From: JBHIET01 sp046760785
Lineage (GTDB): Bacteria; Chloroflexota; Anaerolineae; B4-G1
DNA: 7,303 nt
Direction: 5' to 3'
Assembly: GCA_046760785.1 (NCBI GenBank)
Contig: JBHIET010000115.1
Span: forward strand, 1 to 7,303
The notes under the pieces: generated by a model
Databases searched by the model: none
Told to the model about the DNA's origin: nothing
What the model saw: the letters and a program-made list of their open reading frames with translations, nothing else
Translations under genes and position numbers: made by a program
Part shown: positions 1 to 5,602 of the stretch, piece after piece
How positions within the stretch are numbered: the stretch's first letter is position 1
Layout: each line of letters begins with the position of its first letter

Positions 1-788
1 TCAGGACGACTGGCCTGATTTAGCTGCTAGCGGAGTGCGAAATCTAGGCTTAGTATACGGATGCCGGGGAGCATGTATGATCACCTCGGTGGAGGCTTTC
101 TCCGCCAATTGCCCGGCATACATGATCATGATGCTGTCGGCGATCTGATACAGAATCGAGATGTCATGGGTTATAACGATCGCGCTTTTACAGCAGCCCT
201 GATTCCGAAATTCGACCAGCATCTCCGCGACGGCCTTTTGGGTGGACACGTCCAGGGCCGAGGTGATCTCGTCGGCGATGAGCAGTGAAGGATTCAACAA
301 AGTAGATAGAACCATCACCATTCTCTGCTTCATACCGCCCGAAAGCTCTATGGGGTACATATCCAGCACATCGTGTGACAATTCAACCAGATCGAGTCTC
401 CTCTTTAGCTCAGGCAGGGTGGTTCTGAAGTTGACCTTTCTAGATTCGAGAAGCTCTGAGGTCATCTTTCCTATTTTTCGCGTCGGATTCATGGCATTCA
501 TGGCGTACTGCGGTATGATGGAAATCTTCTCGAACCGGAATTTGTTCATTCTCTCTATGTCCCAGACGGGCAGTTCTTCGTTGTTGAGGGTCACATGTCC
601 CTCGACGAATCTCATGGGGGGGTCAAACGTATCAGGCTGTGGGCAAGCGTGGTTTTTCCGCAGCCTGACTCACCTGCCAGGCCCATAATTTCCCCATCCG
701 CGACGGTGAAGGTGGAGCTCTCCAGAGCCCGGACATCTCCTCGTAGGGCCTGATAATAGACGGTGAGATTCTCCACTTGTAAGCTCAT
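1..788 (-). pseudogene. Peptide/nickel-type ABC transporter ATP-binding protein (DppD/OppD-like), frameshifted
   Basis: The ATPase would power uptake of peptides or similar solutes at the inner membrane face. Translation from the ATG at 788 gives 58 residues with Walker A (GESGCGKTT, about residues 39-47) and stops at a TGA at 614-612. The next frame, open from the ATG at 615, continues the same protein: Q-loop (IIPQYAMNAMNP), signature LSGGMKQR, Walker B with D-loop (LLIADEITSALDV, Ile where the family usually has Pro) and H-loop (VITHD). The two parts join if the seven-C run (coding strand, 616-622) had eight. The product would be about 262 residues, against roughly 320-330 usual for DppD/OppD. 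After HPYTK the last 15 residues do not resemble the family tail. The start lies 3 bases after the permease stop, as in Dpp operons. The family call is secure. Whether the break is real or a sequencing error is open. Confidence 0.5.
616..622. repeat. Seven-base G/C run at the ATPase frameshift
   Basis: Seven G on the plus strand (C on the coding strand) sit exactly where the two halves of the ATP-binding protein change frame. Eight would restore one continuous reading frame, joining LIRLTPP to MRFVEG. The run is therefore either the site of a slippage mutation or a homopolymer miscount. Confidence 0.5.
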
Positions 789-791
789 GTC

Positions 792-1149
792 TCACATCTC
801 CCTGAGTTTGGGGTTGAAGACTTCGTCCAGTCCAACGTTCGTGACGTACAACGCGCCGACGATGGCCGTGATCGCCACGCCCGGTGGAACGAACCACCAC
901 CACACACCCAATAGCAGAGCGCCCCAGAGAACGGCATTGTTCATCATCAGACCGAGCGAAATCGCATTCGTCGGACCGAGTCCGATGAAATCCAGCGTGG
1001 CCGCAATAAGGATGGCCCCCCCCAAATTGGAGGATGAAGACCAGCAACAGATAGGACATCATGTTCGGCGCGATCTCTGTGGAGAGGATCTTCCACGACT
1101 TCATGCCACTCAGCCTCGCCAGATCAACTATCTGCCATTGGCGGGGACG
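792..1149 (-). pseudogene. ABC transporter permease (DppC-like), 5'-truncated and frameshifted
   Basis: This is the C-terminal part of a binding-protein-dependent transport permease that would pair with the downstream ATPase. The upstream segment (about 1134-1024) carries an EAA-loop-like stretch, VDLARLSG followed by a conserved-type IAPN, then hydrophobic residues ending LQFGG. The downstream segment (about 1025-792) continues in another frame with GGAILIAATLDFIGLG, two membrane segments and the typical C-terminal end (VFNPKLREM). The two frames join if the eight-base G run (coding strand, 1016-1023) had seven. Everything N-terminal of the EAA loop, about two thirds of a DppC, is missing: an in-frame TAG lies at 1152-1150 and the DNA beyond appears to belong to another gene. 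Base composition looks less GC-rich than the genes from 1262 on. The family call is good. The state (decayed, or sequence/assembly error) is uncertain. Confidence 0.5.
1016..1023. repeat. Eight-base C/G run at the permease frameshift
   Basis: Eight C on the plus strand (G on the coding strand) sit exactly where the permease fragments change frame. Seven would join LQFGG directly to AILIAATLDFIGLG, the expected order in DppC proteins. The direction of the error (one extra base) is opposite to that in the neighbouring ATPase gene (one missing). Confidence 0.5.
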
Positions 1150-1245
1150 CTACCCCAGGACAAGGCGCGTCTGCTGGCGACGCTGGATGAGGCACTAGCG
1201 CAGGGGAGGTCAGCACTGCGGCCAGAGGCCTGGCGGGCGTTGTGA
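1123..1245 (+). pseudogene. Probable 3' remnant of an unidentified gene
   Basis: From about 1123 to the TGA at 1243-1245 the plus strand reads as a plausible C-terminus of about 40 residues: YLPLAGTLPQDKARLL, then a helix-like LATLDEALAQGRSAL and PEAWRAL. It is alanine/leucine/arginine-rich with GC-rich third positions, like the GC-rich genes to its right. Upstream of about 1120 the same frame is only the antisense of the permease, so the gene's start and body are missing. It ends 16 bases before the convergent glycosyltransferase stop, as expected for a former neighbour of that operon. I do not recognise the family. It could also be a chance open stretch, hence the low confidence. Confidence 0.5.
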
Positions 1246-1261
1246 CCAGGGTACTTCTTTG

Positions 1262-2431
1262 CTACGTGCCACCTAACGCGGTCAGGAGTTGGCGGGCGGC
1301 CTGCTCCCACGTGAATCGGGCCGCCTGAGCGAGCCCGCGAGCGATCATCTCTTGGCGCAGGTCGGCGTCCCCCAGCACGCGAGCCATCGCCTCGGCCAGG
1401 CCGTCGGTGTCGAGCGGGTCCACCAGCAGCGCTGCGTCATCCGCGACTTCCGGGAGCGAGGAAGCGTTCGAGCAGACGACGGGAGCACCGCAGGCCATCG
1501 CCTCCAGCACCGGCAGCCCGAAGCCCTCGTACAGCGAGGGGAAGGCGAAGAGGGCCGCGTGGCGGTACAGCGCCGGCAGGTCGGCCTCGTCCACGAAGCC
1601 CAGCACGCGCACGCGATCAGGGTACTTCTCCGCCTCGGCCAGGATGTCCTGGTAAAGCCAGCCCAGGCCACCAGCGATGAGGAGTTGGATGGATGGTTGA
1701 TTAGGTGGTTGGTTGGTTAGTTGGTTGAAAGCACGGATAAGGCAGACGTAGTTCTTGCGCGGCTGCACGGTGCCTACGCTGAGGATGTAGGGTCGCTCGT
1801 CCAGGTCGTAGCGGGTGCGGACGCGCTTGACCTCACCCGGTTCGGATTGTGGGCAGAAGTGCGGGCCTACCCCACTGTAGAGTACCTCCACCTTCTCCGG
1901 CGATGTGCCCAGATGGTTGATCAGGTCAGTGCGGGTGGCCTCCGAGTCAGCCAGCACGAGGTCGGCGCAGGCGATGGAGCGGGGTACGACCTGGCTCAGG
2001 TAGCGCACCAGTTTGGGCACGAAGTGGTCGGTGTAGTGCAGGAACGAGAGGTCGTGGACGGTGAGGAGGGTGCGCGTGGCGCGTCGGGTGGGCGGGAGGA
2101 CGAAGTCGGGGGAGTAGAAGACATCGAGCGGTCCCGTGATGGTCTCGACCGGGATGGGCAGGCGCAAGCGGTGCCAGAGACGGGCGAGCCAATCGTCTGT
2201 GAGCGGAATCGTGCAGAACCGGCTGCTGGCTGCTGGCTGCTGGCTGCTGGATACTTGCAGCCTTTCGGCTTCCAGTTTCCAGCTTCGAGTATCCAGCCCT
2301 CCAGTAGCAGCAAAGATAACGTACTGATGCACGCTCTCCAATGCCAGCAACGCCGCGATTAACTCGCGGGTGTAGCGGCCGATGCCAGCACGTTGACGGG
2401 CCGCAGCGGTGTAGTCTATACCGATGCGCAT
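1262..2431 (-). CDS. Glycosyltransferase family 4 (GT-B fold) with in-frame repeat insertions
   Basis: A cytoplasmic or membrane-associated retaining glycosyltransferase that would move a sugar from a nucleotide donor to a growing glycan. The 389-residue product starts MRIGIDYTAAARQRAGIGRY, the usual GT4 N-terminal acceptor side. The donor-binding half has SVGTVQPRKN (about 218-227) and FPSLYEGFGLPVLEAMACG (about 297-315) with the E-x7-E pair E302/E310, then SLPEVADDAALLVDP. The ATG at 2431 shares its A with the GtrA stop (TGATG), so I prefer it to the TTG just upstream and infer translational coupling. It is the last gene of the minus-strand operon. Two stretches look inserted: residues about 48-70 (SWKLEAERLQV, SSSQQPAASS) from a repeat block, and 236-248 (NQLTNQPPNQPSI) from a tetramer repeat. 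Both lie in regions where GT4 proteins vary, so the enzyme may remain active. Donor and acceptor are unknown. Confidence 0.5.
   Translation of the reverse strand: MRIGIDYTAAARQRAGIGRYTRELIAALLALESVHQYVIFAATGGLDTRSWKLEAERLQVSSSQQPAASSRFCTIPLTDDWLARLWHRLRLPIPVETITGPLDVFYSPDFVLPPTRRATRTLLTVHDLSFLHYTDHFVPKLVRYLSQVVPRSIACADLVLADSEATRTDLINHLGTSPEKVEVLYSGVGPHFCPQSEPGEVKRVRTRYDLDERPYILSVGTVQPRKNYVCLIRAFNQLTNQPPNQPSIQLLIAGGLGWLYQDILAEAEKYPDRVRVLGFVDEADLPALYRHAALFAFPSLYEGFGLPVLEAMACGAPVVCSNASSLPEVADDAALLVDPLDTDGLAEAMARVLGDADLRQEMIARGLAQAARFTWEQAARQLLTALGGT
1685..1727. repeat. GGTT-type tetranucleotide repeat inside the glycosyltransferase gene
   Basis: The core at 1707-1726 is GGTT, GGTT, GGTT, AGTT, GGTT. 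It is flanked by related sequence (TTGGATGGATGGTTGATTAGGT). On the coding strand it reads NQLTNQPPNQPSI, between the RAF helix and the LLIAGG strand of the donor-binding domain. Nothing similar is expected at this point in GT4 proteins, which usually have a short variable linker here. Confidence 0.5.
2221..2250. repeat. GGCTGCT heptanucleotide tandem array inside the glycosyltransferase gene
   Basis: Four perfect head-to-tail copies of GGCTGCT (2221-2248) are followed by GG. On the coding strand the array gives SSQQPAASS, about residues 61-70 of the glycosyltransferase. Three units equal seven codons, so any gain or loss that is not a multiple of three units would change the reading frame early in the gene. 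Confidence 0.5.
2247..2296. repeat. Inverted repeat adjoining the heptamer array
   Basis: CTGGATACT at 2247-2255 and its exact reverse complement AGTATCCAG at 2288-2296 can pair. The stem extends by a T-G wobble and a G-C pair to about 11 bp. The intervening 30-odd bases hold a small AGCC/GGCT hairpin (2259-2270) and a TCCAGTTTCCAGCTT repeat. With the heptamers this forms one block of about 80 bases coding for glycosyltransferase residues 45-70. It resembles a small dispersed repeat element rather than native coding sequence. Confidence 0.5.
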
Positions 2432-2919
2432 CAATCCACGTCCGAGTAGGTCCAGAAGCGGTTAACGAAGAAGTTCCAGAACAGGACGATCACCGTCGCG
2501 ATGGCTTTGGCCAGGTTATAACCCAGCTTGTAGATCAACTCTGCCCTCAGGGTGAGGGACAGACCGCGGCCCAAGCCACCGATCAGCGAGACGCAGGGGA
2601 AGCGAAGCAGCAACAGGATACCGGTGTTGATCCCCCACCCGATGACGTTGACCACGAAGAACTGCAGCAGTTGCGTGCGAATGGGCTTAGAACGGGAGTC
2701 GGGATAGGTCCAGTACCGGTTCCAGATGAAGTTGCTCAGCACGGCAGTGGTGAAGGAGCAGGTGTTAGCCAGAGCAATGGGAAGGCCCACTACGACGTGC
2801 AATAGATAGAGAATCCCAAAGTCCACCACCGCGCCGATAGTGCCGACGATGGAAAACTTGATGAAGCGGGCGATCTCTCGTTGGTTAGTTTGGACAAAGA
2901 TTTTGAGTGCGGTGGTCAT
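2431..2919 (-). CDS. GtrA-like small membrane protein
   Basis: A 162-residue inner-membrane protein of the GtrA family (four predicted membrane helices). Members are thought to translocate or help present lipid-linked sugars, such as undecaprenyl-phosphate-glucose in O-antigen modification. Visible helices lie at about 21-42, 46-65, 84-105 and 138-155. The hallmark NFIWNRYWTY (about 63-72) after helix 2 recurs as WNFFVNRFWTYSD (about 148-160) at the C-terminus, and family length is normal. No clear Shine-Dalgarno precedes the ATG at 2919. The start lies inside the 3' end of the upstream ligase-like gene (35 bp overlap), suggesting coupled translation. A short tetramer-type repeat at 2883-2890 encodes the Gln-Thr-Asn of VQTNQRE near the N-terminus. 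Its place between ligase and glycosyltransferase genes fits a lipid-linked sugar pathway; the substrate is not known. Confidence 0.5.
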   Translation of the reverse strand: MTTALKIFVQTNQREIARFIKFSIVGTIGAVVDFGILYLLHVVVGLPIALANTCSFTTAVLSNFIWNRYWTYPDSRSKPIRTQLLQFFVVNVIGWGINTGILLLLRFPCVSLIGGLGRGLSLTLRAELIYKLGYNLAKAIATVIVLFWNFFVNRFWTYSDVD

Positions 2920-2955
2920 AGTCGGTTAGTTGGTCAGTTTGTTGGTTGGTCTGTT
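2881..2955. repeat. Degenerate GGTT-type tetramer repeats at the ligase/GtrA gene junction
   Basis: From 2924 to 2955 there are eight tetramers in register: GGTT, AGTT, GGTC, AGTT, TGTT, GGTT, GGTC, TGTT. A second short piece, GGTTAGTT at 2883-2890, lies 33 bases away. The long array encodes the hydrophilic tail QQTNQQTDQLTD of the ligase-like protein. The short one contains its TAA stop (2887-2885) and also encodes QTN near the GtrA N-terminus. Confidence 0.5.
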
Positions 2956-4513
2956 GGATGATGAAGGCCAGAAGGCCCAGCAGGACGCCGATGTGCAGGT
3001 GGACGTTGTTGACGTAAAGGTTATCGAGAAGATGGTGGACGCTGAGGTGGGTCCAGGTGCCCAGGAGTCCGATGGCAAGCCCGCGCAGGGGACCCCGAGC
3101 GCGGCGGGTAGCCTGCCAGGTCTGCCAGAAGACCGCGCCCCAGAGAACCAGGTAGGCGACCAGGCCGACGAGGCCGGTCTCGGCGGCGAGGTTCAAGTAG
3201 TAGTTGTGGGCGTGCCCCAGCGCGATGGGCCAATTGATGAGCGCGAAATCGCGATAGGCTGGCTCATAGCAGCCGAAGCCGACGCCGGTCCACAGGTTGT
3301 AGCGGAACATTTCCAACGCCGCCTGCCAATGGGCCAGCCGCTCGATGACGGCATAGTTGGCGTCGTTGATGCCCACCCCGCGCACGTCCTCAAACCGCAC
3401 GTCCTGGGCAAAGTCGGTCAGGCGGGCGGTGACGGACGAAGGCATCAGGCCGGTCGCGTACAGGCCCAGCCCCCCGACGACGAGCACGGCGACCAGCAGT
3501 AACCCCCAGCGCGTCTTACGCGGCAGTGCCACTGTCATCACTGACACCGCCGCACCAAAACCCAGCCATGCCCCTCGGCTCCAGGACATCGCCAGCGCAG
3601 CGCCCATCGTGATAGTCATGGGCAACAAAACAAGAAAGCCCGGGGATATAGAGACCGGGAGACAGGGAGACAAGGGAGCAAAGAAAACCGATCCCCTCTT
3701 CTTGTCCCCTTGTTCCCCTGTCCCTTTGTCTGTGAGCATACCCCACAAAACCCCTAGGGCCAGGGACAACGTGATGCCCAGGAACCCCGCATACGGATTC
3801 GGTTGCTCGAAGGTGCCGTAGGCGCGGTAGAAACGGTTGCCGAGGATGGCGAAGTGGTCTGGCCCCTCACCGCGCAGCCCGAACTGCCACACGCCCATAC
3901 TGGCCTGGAAGAACCCGGTCACGAGCAGCGCGCCCAGCAGCCAGGGCAGCCGCCGGACCGTCAGGTGGTCACTGACGAAGAGGAACAGCAGCAAGATCTG
4001 CACCCACTTGATCAGTTCGGGCACGCCGTAGACAGGCAGCTCGACCGCATCCCACAAAGAGAGCAGCGCCGCGCCGAGGAAGGCGAGCAACGGCAACAGT
4101 AGGGGCAATCCCTTGCGGTTGCCCTGCCCGCCTGCCGGATGAGGGATGCGCAAGTCTCGGCGGGCCAGCCCCCGCGCCAGCCAGACCGCCAGCGCCAGCG
4201 CGACGAAGACGTGGGCGATCTGGGTGGGCACCTGGGGCACCTCAGCGCGCAGGTACGCCCGCAGCGGGCCGAGGAAGAGCGCGGCCGCCAGCCCAGCCAG
4301 CGGCTCGATCACGGTCGCCAAGCCGACGAGCGCCAGCCCGACGAAGAGCACCCCCCCCAGCGGCGTCAGCCGAATCAGCAGCAGGCCGGCGGCGAGAGCC
4401 AATGCCAGCGCCAGGAGCGTGATCAGTGGGCCGTTCCAGGCTAGCAAGCGGCTCAGTACTCTGCTACCTCGACGGCGATACAACCCTATTGTTGGAGCCA
4501 CCGAATCACGCAT
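2885..4513 (-). CDS. O-antigen ligase/polymerase-like membrane protein (Wzy_C/WaaL type)
   Basis: A 542-residue polytopic membrane protein expected to polymerise or ligate lipid-linked glycan on the outer face of the membrane. Hydrophobic segments span about residues 27-155 and 167-210, and others lie near 242-260, 292-310, 314-330, 336-355, 445-465 and 505-520. Family motifs include TFEQPNPYAGFL (about 234-245), MSWSRGAWLG (about 309-318), then a large loop ending WTGVGFGCYEPAY and GHAHNYYLNLAAETGLVG (about 433-450), where His and Arg residues are important in the family. ATG at 4513 is preferred over GTG at 4516; neither has a strong Shine-Dalgarno. It starts 48 bases after the epimerase stop, so it is probably co-transcribed. 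Residues about 262-291 come from an inserted palindromic repeat, and the last ~24 residues from tetramer repeat plus read-through into gtrA. Polymerase and ligase cannot be told apart from sequence alone. Confidence 0.5.
   Translation of the reverse strand: MRDSVAPTIGLYRRRGSRVLSRLLAWNGPLITLLALALALAAGLLLIRLTPLGGVLFVGLALVGLATVIEPLAGLAAALFLGPLRAYLRAEVPQVPTQIAHVFVALALAVWLARGLARRDLRIPHPAGGQGNRKGLPLLLPLLAFLGAALLSLWDAVELPVYGVPELIKWVQILLLFLFVSDHLTVRRLPWLLGALLVTGFFQASMGVWQFGLRGEGPDHFAILGNRFYRAYGTFEQPNPYAGFLGITLSLALGVLWGMLTDKGTGEQGDKKRGSVFFAPLSPCLPVSISPGFLVLLPMTITMGAALAMSWSRGAWLGFGAAVSVMTVALPRKTRWGLLLVAVLVVGGLGLYATGLMPSSVTARLTDFAQDVRFEDVRGVGINDANYAVIERLAHWQAALEMFRYNLWTGVGFGCYEPAYRDFALINWPIALGHAHNYYLNLAAETGLVGLVAYLVLWGAVFWQTWQATRRARGPLRGLAIGLLGTWTHLSVHHLLDNLYVNNVHLHIGVLLGLLAFIIQQTNQQTDQLTDYDHRTQNLCPN
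3642..3733. repeat. Imperfect palindromic GGGAGACAAGG-type repeat inside the ligase-like gene
   Basis: The left arm (about 3656-3686) is G/A-rich (GGGAGACAGGGAGACAAGGG) and the right arm (about 3698-3730) is C/T-rich. Read in reverse complement, the right arm gives GGGACAGGGGAACAAGGGG, matching the left at most positions, with many differences being G-U-compatible. A loop of about ten bases separates them. It encodes TDKGTGEQGDKKRGSVFF and APLSPCLPVSISPG, a hydrophilic then Pro/Ser/Cys-rich insertion between two membrane helices. Such sequence is familiar as low-complexity intergenic repeat in cyanobacteria and Chloroflexota, not as part of this enzyme family. Confidence 0.5.
4351..4358. repeat. 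Eight-base C/G run in the ligase-like gene
   Basis: Eight C on the plus strand encode PLGGVL near residue 53 of the ligase-like protein. Here the frame is intact on both sides. The run is as long as the one at which the permease gene is frameshifted. Confidence 0.5.
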
Positions 4514-4561
4514 CACGTTTCATGTCCGGTGTCTTCATGAACATTCCGCGCCCCACGACCG

Positions 4562-5503
4562 TCAAACCTTTCCCTGGAAGTACTCGATGGTCTGCCGCAG
4601 TCCCTCATCGAGCACTACCTGCGGCTCCCACCCCAGCACGCGCCGCGCCTTGCCGATGTCCGGGCAGCGCACCTTGGGGTCGTCGGCGGTGCGGGCGTCG
4701 GTGGGGGTGACGAACTCAATGGAGGAACTGCTGCCGGTCAGCTCCAGCACCTTATAGGCGAACTCAAGGACAGTCATCTCAGTGGGGTTGCCCAGATTGA
4801 CCGGGGTGGTCTCATCGGAGTGGAGCAGGCGCACCATCCCTTCGACCATATCGGAGACGTAGCAGAAGGAACGGGTACGAGAGCCATCGTCGTAGACGGT
4901 GAGGGGGTCGCCCCGCAGCGCCTGACAGACGAAGTTAGGCACCACGCGCCCATCGTCCATCCGCATACGAGGCCCGTAGGTATTGAAGATACGAGCGATG
5001 CGGGTGTCCACGCCGTGGTAGTGGTGGTAGGCCATGGTGAGCGCCTCGGCGAAGCGCTTGCTCTCGTCGTAGACACCGCGCGGGCCGACGGGGTTGACGT
5101 TGCCCCAGTAGTCCTCGTGTTGGGGGTGCACCAGGGGGTCGCCGTAGACCTCGGAGGTGGAGGCCAGCAGGTAATGGGCTTCCTTCGCCAGCGCCAAGCC
5201 CAGTGTCTTGTGCGTGCCCAGCGCGCCCACCTTGAGCGTCTGGATGGGCAAGTTAAGGTAGTCCACCGGGCTGGGCAGGCTGGCCAGGTGGAGCACTGCG
5301 TCGAGTGGGCCTTCGATCAAGATGTAGTTGGTTACGTCGTGCTTGATGAAGTGAAAGTGCTTGTGCCCGGCCAGGTGCGCGATGTTGTCCACGCTGCCGG
5401 TGCTAAGGTTGTCCATGGCGATGACCTCGTGGCCGTCGGCCAGCAGCCGGTCGCAGAGGTGGGAGCCGATGAACCCGGCCCCGCCGGTGATGAGAATGCG
5501 CAT
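4562..5503 (-). CDS. uxs: UDP-glucuronate decarboxylase-like SDR epimerase/dehydratase
   Basis: An extended short-chain dehydrogenase of 313 residues, most like UDP-glucuronic acid decarboxylase, which converts UDP-glucuronate to UDP-xylose via NAD-linked oxidation, decarboxylation and reduction in the cytoplasm. The NAD-binding Rossmann motif is TGGAGFIGS (about 6-14). The catalytic segment has STSEVYGDP (Ser117, Glu118) and YDESK (Tyr145, Lys149). It is followed by RIFNTYGPRM, DGRVVPNFV, GSRTRSFCYV and LGNPTE, a combination characteristic of UXS. The C-terminus ends with the usual DIGKARRVLGWEP. The ATG at 5503 is set by a strong AAGGAG six bases upstream. It is the first gene of the operon and would supply a sugar nucleotide to the genes below it. 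A related dTDP-glucose dehydratase or UDP-glucose epimerase is less likely given the SEVYGDP/GPRGVYDESK signature. Confidence 0.5.
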   Translation of the reverse strand: MRILITGGAGFIGSHLCDRLLADGHEVIAMDNLSTGSVDNIAHLAGHKHFHFIKHDVTNYILIEGPLDAVLHLASLPSPVDYLNLPIQTLKVGALGTHKTLGLALAKEAHYLLASTSEVYGDPLVHPQHEDYWGNVNPVGPRGVYDESKRFAEALTMAYHHYHGVDTRIARIFNTYGPRMRMDDGRVVPNFVCQALRGDPLTVYDDGSRTRSFCYVSDMVEGMVRLLHSDETTPVNLGNPTEMTVLEFAYKVLELTGSSSSIEFVTPTDARTADDPKVRCPDIGKARRVLGWEPQVVLDEGLRQTIEYFQGKV

Positions 5504-5510
5504 ACATCTC

Positions 5511-5516
5511 TCCTTG
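5511..5516 (-). promoter_or_regulatory. Strong Shine-Dalgarno of the epimerase gene
   Basis: AAGGAG on the minus strand lies six bases before the ATG at 5503. It fixes the start and suggests efficient translation of the first gene of the operon. The downstream operon genes lack comparable sites and appear coupled. Confidence 0.5.
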
Positions 5517-5532
5517 GTGCGAACTTGGAGAG

Positions 5533-5538
5533 ATTATA
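5533..5538 (-). promoter_or_regulatory. Predicted -10 box for the polysaccharide operon
   Basis: A perfect TATAAT on the minus strand about 30 bases upstream of the epimerase ATG would give a 5' leader of roughly 22 bases. The best -35 match is TTACCC (5562-5557) with 18-base spacing, only three of six matches. Initiation may therefore need an activator, or the site may be weak. Confidence 0.5.
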
Positions 5539-5596
5539 CCGCAGGGTGGTGAAGTTGGGTAATTGCTGACTACTGGCTTGGCTTGGCGTGGAATAG

Positions 5597-5602
5597 TATA
5601 AT
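5597..5602 (+). promoter_or_regulatory. Predicted -10 box for the EEP gene
   Basis: A perfect TATAAT on the plus strand lies 33 bases before the ATG at 5636, predicting a leader of about 27 bases. No good -35 hexamer is visible at 16-18 bases upstream, where the DNA is a GGCTTGGCTTGG repeat. The box is diverged from the operon promoter and 58 bases away from it. Confidence 0.5.

Noticed and set aside
242..688. Plus-strand open frame of 148 codons opposite the ABC ATPase
   Set aside because: The minus strand carries the Walker, signature and H-loop motifs; this is antisense.
1219..1234. GGCCAGAGGCC hairpin as a terminator for the glycosyltransferase operon
   Set aside because: Short stem, no T run on either strand, and it lies in the apparent coding tail of the plus-strand remnant.
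2221..2310. Possible CRISPR or riboswitch because of the repeats and hairpin
   Set aside because: Units are 7 bases without spacers and lie within an open coding frame; this is a short tandem repeat.
1721..2362. Plus-strand open frame of 213 codons opposite the glycosyltransferase
   Set aside because: Antisense of a GT4 gene; the reading has no recognisable domain and includes the repeat block.
4146..4757. Plus-strand open frame of 203 codons and overlapping frames opposite the ligase and epimerase genes
   Set aside because: Arg/Ser/Pro-rich composition typical of antisense to GC-rich genes; it spans two genuine minus-strand genes with clear family motifs.
4820..5569. Plus-strand open frame of 249 codons opposite the epimerase
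   Set aside because: Val/Gly/Asp-rich antisense shadow of a well-supported UXS-like gene; no family motif.
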